Origin: Termitidicoccus mucosus
GTDB lineage: Bacteria; Verrucomicrobiota; Verrucomicrobiia; Opitutales; Opitutaceae
Reading direction: 5' to 3'
Length of the DNA stretch: 64,000 nt
NCBI RefSeq assembly: GCF_038725785.1
Contig: NZ_CP109796.1
Location: 5,332,001 to 5,396,000 of the forward strand
Shown: positions 62,701 through 64,000 of the stretch, piece by piece
Layout: the number at the start of each line of letters is the position of its first letter
Numbering within the stretch: position 1 is the first letter of the stretch
Translations under genes and position numbers: made by a program
The notes under the pieces: generated by a model
What the model was told of the DNA's origin: nothing
What the model saw: only the letters and a program-made list of their open reading frames with translations
The model's database searches: none

Positions 62701-64000
62701 GTCCACGCTGACGAAGCGCACGGCGTCGGCGATGACGTAGTAGTCCGCGCCGTCGTTGCGGATTTTCAGGTATTCGTCGCCGGTGCCGGCGAACTCAAAA
62801 ATGCCGAGCGAATACCACATTTCACCGCCGGTGCGCTGGTTGACGCTGAAGGTTTCGGTGATGCCGTTGTGCTTTATATCAACAGGTGTGTTGGTGGCGA
62901 AATTGGTGGCGTATCTCGGCCACCACATTTGCACCATGTATTTGCCGGCGGCGGGAAAGATGGGTGTGTAGGTGACGGATTTGGAGACGGTCGATGTGCC
63001 GGAGCCGCCGGTATTGCCGTCCGTCCAGTAATTGTGGCCTTGAAAACCAGTGCGGCTGACGGAGCCGGTCCAGTTGCCCTGCGTGGTGACGCCGGGGCCG
63101 GGGACCTTGCTGGTCGTGTCTGTGTCGCCGGCAGCGGTGTTGTCCATGAACAGACGCGGCTCCGGCGGCGGCGGGGGCGCGGTGTAGGGCAGAAATCGGA
63201 TGGCGTCGGCGATGACGTGCGCGGTGCCGCTGGCCACAAGTTCGGTGGTGCCGTCGTTTTTTATTTTAACATACTCGTCACCAGCGCCGGTAAATTCATA
63301 GTTGCCAAGGGTGAACCAATCGCCGCCGTTTAGCCGCTGGTTGACGATGACAGTGTCGGTGGAGCCGGAGTGGACAATATCAATCGGCGTGTTGGTGGCG
63401 AAAGAGGCGTTGGTATTCGGCCACCATGCCTGCACGGTATAAGTGCCGGAGGAGGGCAGCCTCGGCGTGTAGGTGACGGACTTGCTGCCCTTGCCGGAGC
63501 CGTTGTCCGTCCAGTAATTGTTGCCGTAGTAACCGGTGGTGGTGATTTTGCCCGACCAACTGCCTTGCACGGTGACGCCATCGCCGGGGATTTTGCTGGC
63601 GGGGTCGGTGTCGTCGGGCGCGGTGTTGTCAATCAGGGTGAGCGGCCCCGTCTCGACTTTCACAAAGCGCGCGGCGTCGGCGACGATGTTGCCGGTGAGC
63701 AGGCCGCCGGCGCGGTCGTTTGCGTAGAGTCTGATATATTCGGTGCCGGCGCCGGTGAATTCAAACACGCCGAGCGAGTTCCATTTGTTGCCATTTGCCG
63801 TTTGGTCAATGGTGACAACGCTGGTGCTGCCCGAATGATAAATTTCAACGGGCACGGCGGAGCAAAAGCCGCTGGAGGCCGGCCATTGCATTTGCACATC
63901 GTAGGGGCCGGCTTCGGAGAGCACGGGCGTGTATATCACCGATTTTGTGGTAGTTGAGGTGGTCACCCAATAATTGGAGCCGGAAAAACCTGTGACGGCG
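59773..64000 (-). CDS. Large exported Golvesin/BNR_4/Ig/NHL protein with C-terminal sorting tail (5' end outside window)
   Basis: The frame runs off the right edge, so at least 1,409 residues are present and the start is missing. Three Golvesin C-terminal-like domains come first (63.97-62.70 kb; repeated NYWTDGNT, SKSVTYTP and AGTGDEYLKIRNDG-type segments). A BNR_4 propeller follows (62.69-61.44 kb; CRRPFGAGLYDEASNQTYIC, YHDYPVLTLAPDGRLHVYFC). Then come two Ig-like domains (about 61.43-60.83 kb) and NHL-type propeller blades (60.82-59.90 kb; PSALAFDSKGNLYAADSANN). The end is GGGAPS, a hydrophobic stretch and a basic tail (RFAKKH), a sorting-signal type. It probably binds or cleaves the polysaccharide at the surface. 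The BNR_4 part is paralogous to the protein at 54768. Confidence 0.85.
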   Translation of the reverse strand, partial: AVTGFSGSNYWVTTSTTTKSVIYTPVLSEAGPYDVQMQWPASSGFCSAVPVEIYHSGSTSVVTIDQTANGNKWNSLGVFEFTGAGTEYIRLYANDRAGGLLTGNIVADAARFVKVETGPLTLIDNTAPDDTDPASKIPGDGVTVQGSWSGKITTTGYYGNNYWTDNGSGKGSKSVTYTPRLPSSGTYTVQAWWPNTNASFATNTPIDIVHSGSTDTVIVNQRLNGGDWFTLGNYEFTGAGDEYVKIKNDGTTELVASGTAHVIADAIRFLPYTAPPPPPEPRLFMDNTAAGDTDTTSKVPGPGVTTQGNWTGSVSRTGFQGHNYWTDGNTGGSGTSTVSKSVTYTPIFPAAGKYMVQMWWPRYATNFATNTPVDIKHNGITETFSVNQRTGGEMWYSLGIFEFAGTGDEYLKIRNDGADYYVIADAVRFVSVDEQPPFVMSFEKIVTNQSSSCRRPFGAGLYDEASNQTYICWNGPGMSVYVRAYDHATETWGAAVEICHLTYTAQYDYHDYPVLTLAPDGRLHVYFCQHANKLYQLRAPDPHSIAGAWTKTEIGSDLNAYPMPVVAGSDIWLFYSKNNDSAWPYRTYRYIKSTDSGATWSAPVTIIDTAKLDPQKFDEVYAWGFDYDADSQRIGLTWTMAGSTAHNAAHKGLYFAWFNTTNNSLSNAAGASLGASIAYDELASCRVVDATGDPADTTKGHHYPFTSPQPALDGVTSQPLVAYGFYDPVTGSESIRCSRWNGSAWVENIIQANVKSFSDLRRNGVAELIALYHYSGNILMKSSLDGGATWEQVSAGAVPFNIAEDGCDKVAELLFLDSIKAPITAFLGLSFEDTTKPGGYNYDGVFPVYIIKENIVASAPVFILHPEAGAAVSGGNTTAIAAAATGNPAPAYQWQVKEGAAAAWRDITAADTSYTGADTDTLSILVATGMAGYEYRAAATNPGGTVYSNPTTLEVLLTPAFDENPVARQTAVVGRSVDISARVSGNPPLALRWQVREDATGAWRDLSVGDIWCSGMNTATLTLLAATAGMDGWQFRLVAENDFGENTSAATTLNVMAARLAAPSALAFDSKGNLYAADSANNKIWQVTSAGAANLFAGSGTAALADGIGSAASFSAPRGLAVLSGTLLVADTANAALRAASAATADFGTLPVAGLGAPAGMAVDSAGNMYIADEARHVIHIVTSGGEVNIYAGALDTPDYIDAGGTGARFHSPTALAFGGDGNLYVADTGNNAVRVIMPLSATTGVVDTLADSADGVNAPRGIAASGSGPGLRVYISNTPDSAICDIDEAGTVTLLAGHDAGVAGYKDGPAASAWLDHPEGLARDAVGNLHVADTGNGVIRKITFDAIGRATVATPLLASGSTYGPPPDPGQSYTSGRRSGGGAPSPLFALLLAALLAVRTVRFAKKH

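Overview
The window is GC-rich and its gene content points to a Gram-negative bacterium of the Verrucomicrobiota, most likely an Opitutaceae-type host-gut or polysaccharide-degrading lineage. This is inferred from family content: DUF2341/LamG-ExbB fusion, BNR_4 propellers, Golvesin-type domains, beta-strand-repeat autotransporters, FecR/ECF pairs and many dispersed GC-rich hairpins. No rRNA or tRNA was recognised, so the taxonomic call is provisional.

Region 1 (1-8 kb) is a cell-surface signalling module. A FecR-type anti-sigma gene lies divergently from an ECF sigma gene. Next come a TonB-dependent receptor with an N-terminal STN signalling domain and an exported beta-helix protein. The gaps hold several families of inverted repeats.

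Region 2 (8-36 kb) is a protein-export island. It holds a 1560-aa classical autotransporter, a short protein resembling only the first part of a group II intron reverse transcriptase, and a two-partner-secretion (TPS) system. In the TPS system the TpsB pore gene (13.8 kb) and the 4305-aa filamentous-haemagglutinin-like TpsA gene (23.4-36.3 kb) bracket six genes: a DUF2341-LamG-ExbB fusion, ExbD, TonB, a putative porin, a coiled-coil protein and a SurA/PpiC-like foldase. I read this as one secretion and energisation locus. An AbrB-Doc toxin-antitoxin pair sits in it on the opposite strand.

Region 3 (36-39 kb) is a second signalling module with an unusual layout: a stand-alone STN-domain protein, an ECF sigma factor and a FecR in one minus-strand unit with no adjacent receptor. 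A 32-bp motif with identical spacing precedes both the STN gene and fecR. A 63-bp direct repeat lies just past the stop of each of the two fecR genes, about 36 kb apart.

Region 4 (39.6-43.4 kb) holds a LacI-type regulator divergent from a GH3 glycosidase, with a TTCAC/GTGAA palindrome between them, and a HAD-family hydrolase.

Region 5 (43.5-64 kb, all minus strand, gaps of 6-84 bp) looks like one polysaccharide-utilisation operon. In transcription order it encodes a large Golvesin/BNR_4/Ig/NHL surface protein (cut by the right edge), a TonB-dependent receptor, a URO-D-like protein, a BNR_4 propeller resembling ulvan lyases, an SGNH-esterase fusion, a GH88 unsaturated uronyl hydrolase, a class I mannose-6-phosphate isomerase, an esterase, a frameshifted DppA peptidase, a GH42-like glycosidase, a beta-propeller protein, an alpha/alpha-toroid protein, an M19 dipeptidase fragment and a MarC protein. 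GH88 plus the propeller pair suggests a uronic-acid-containing, esterified polysaccharide as substrate.
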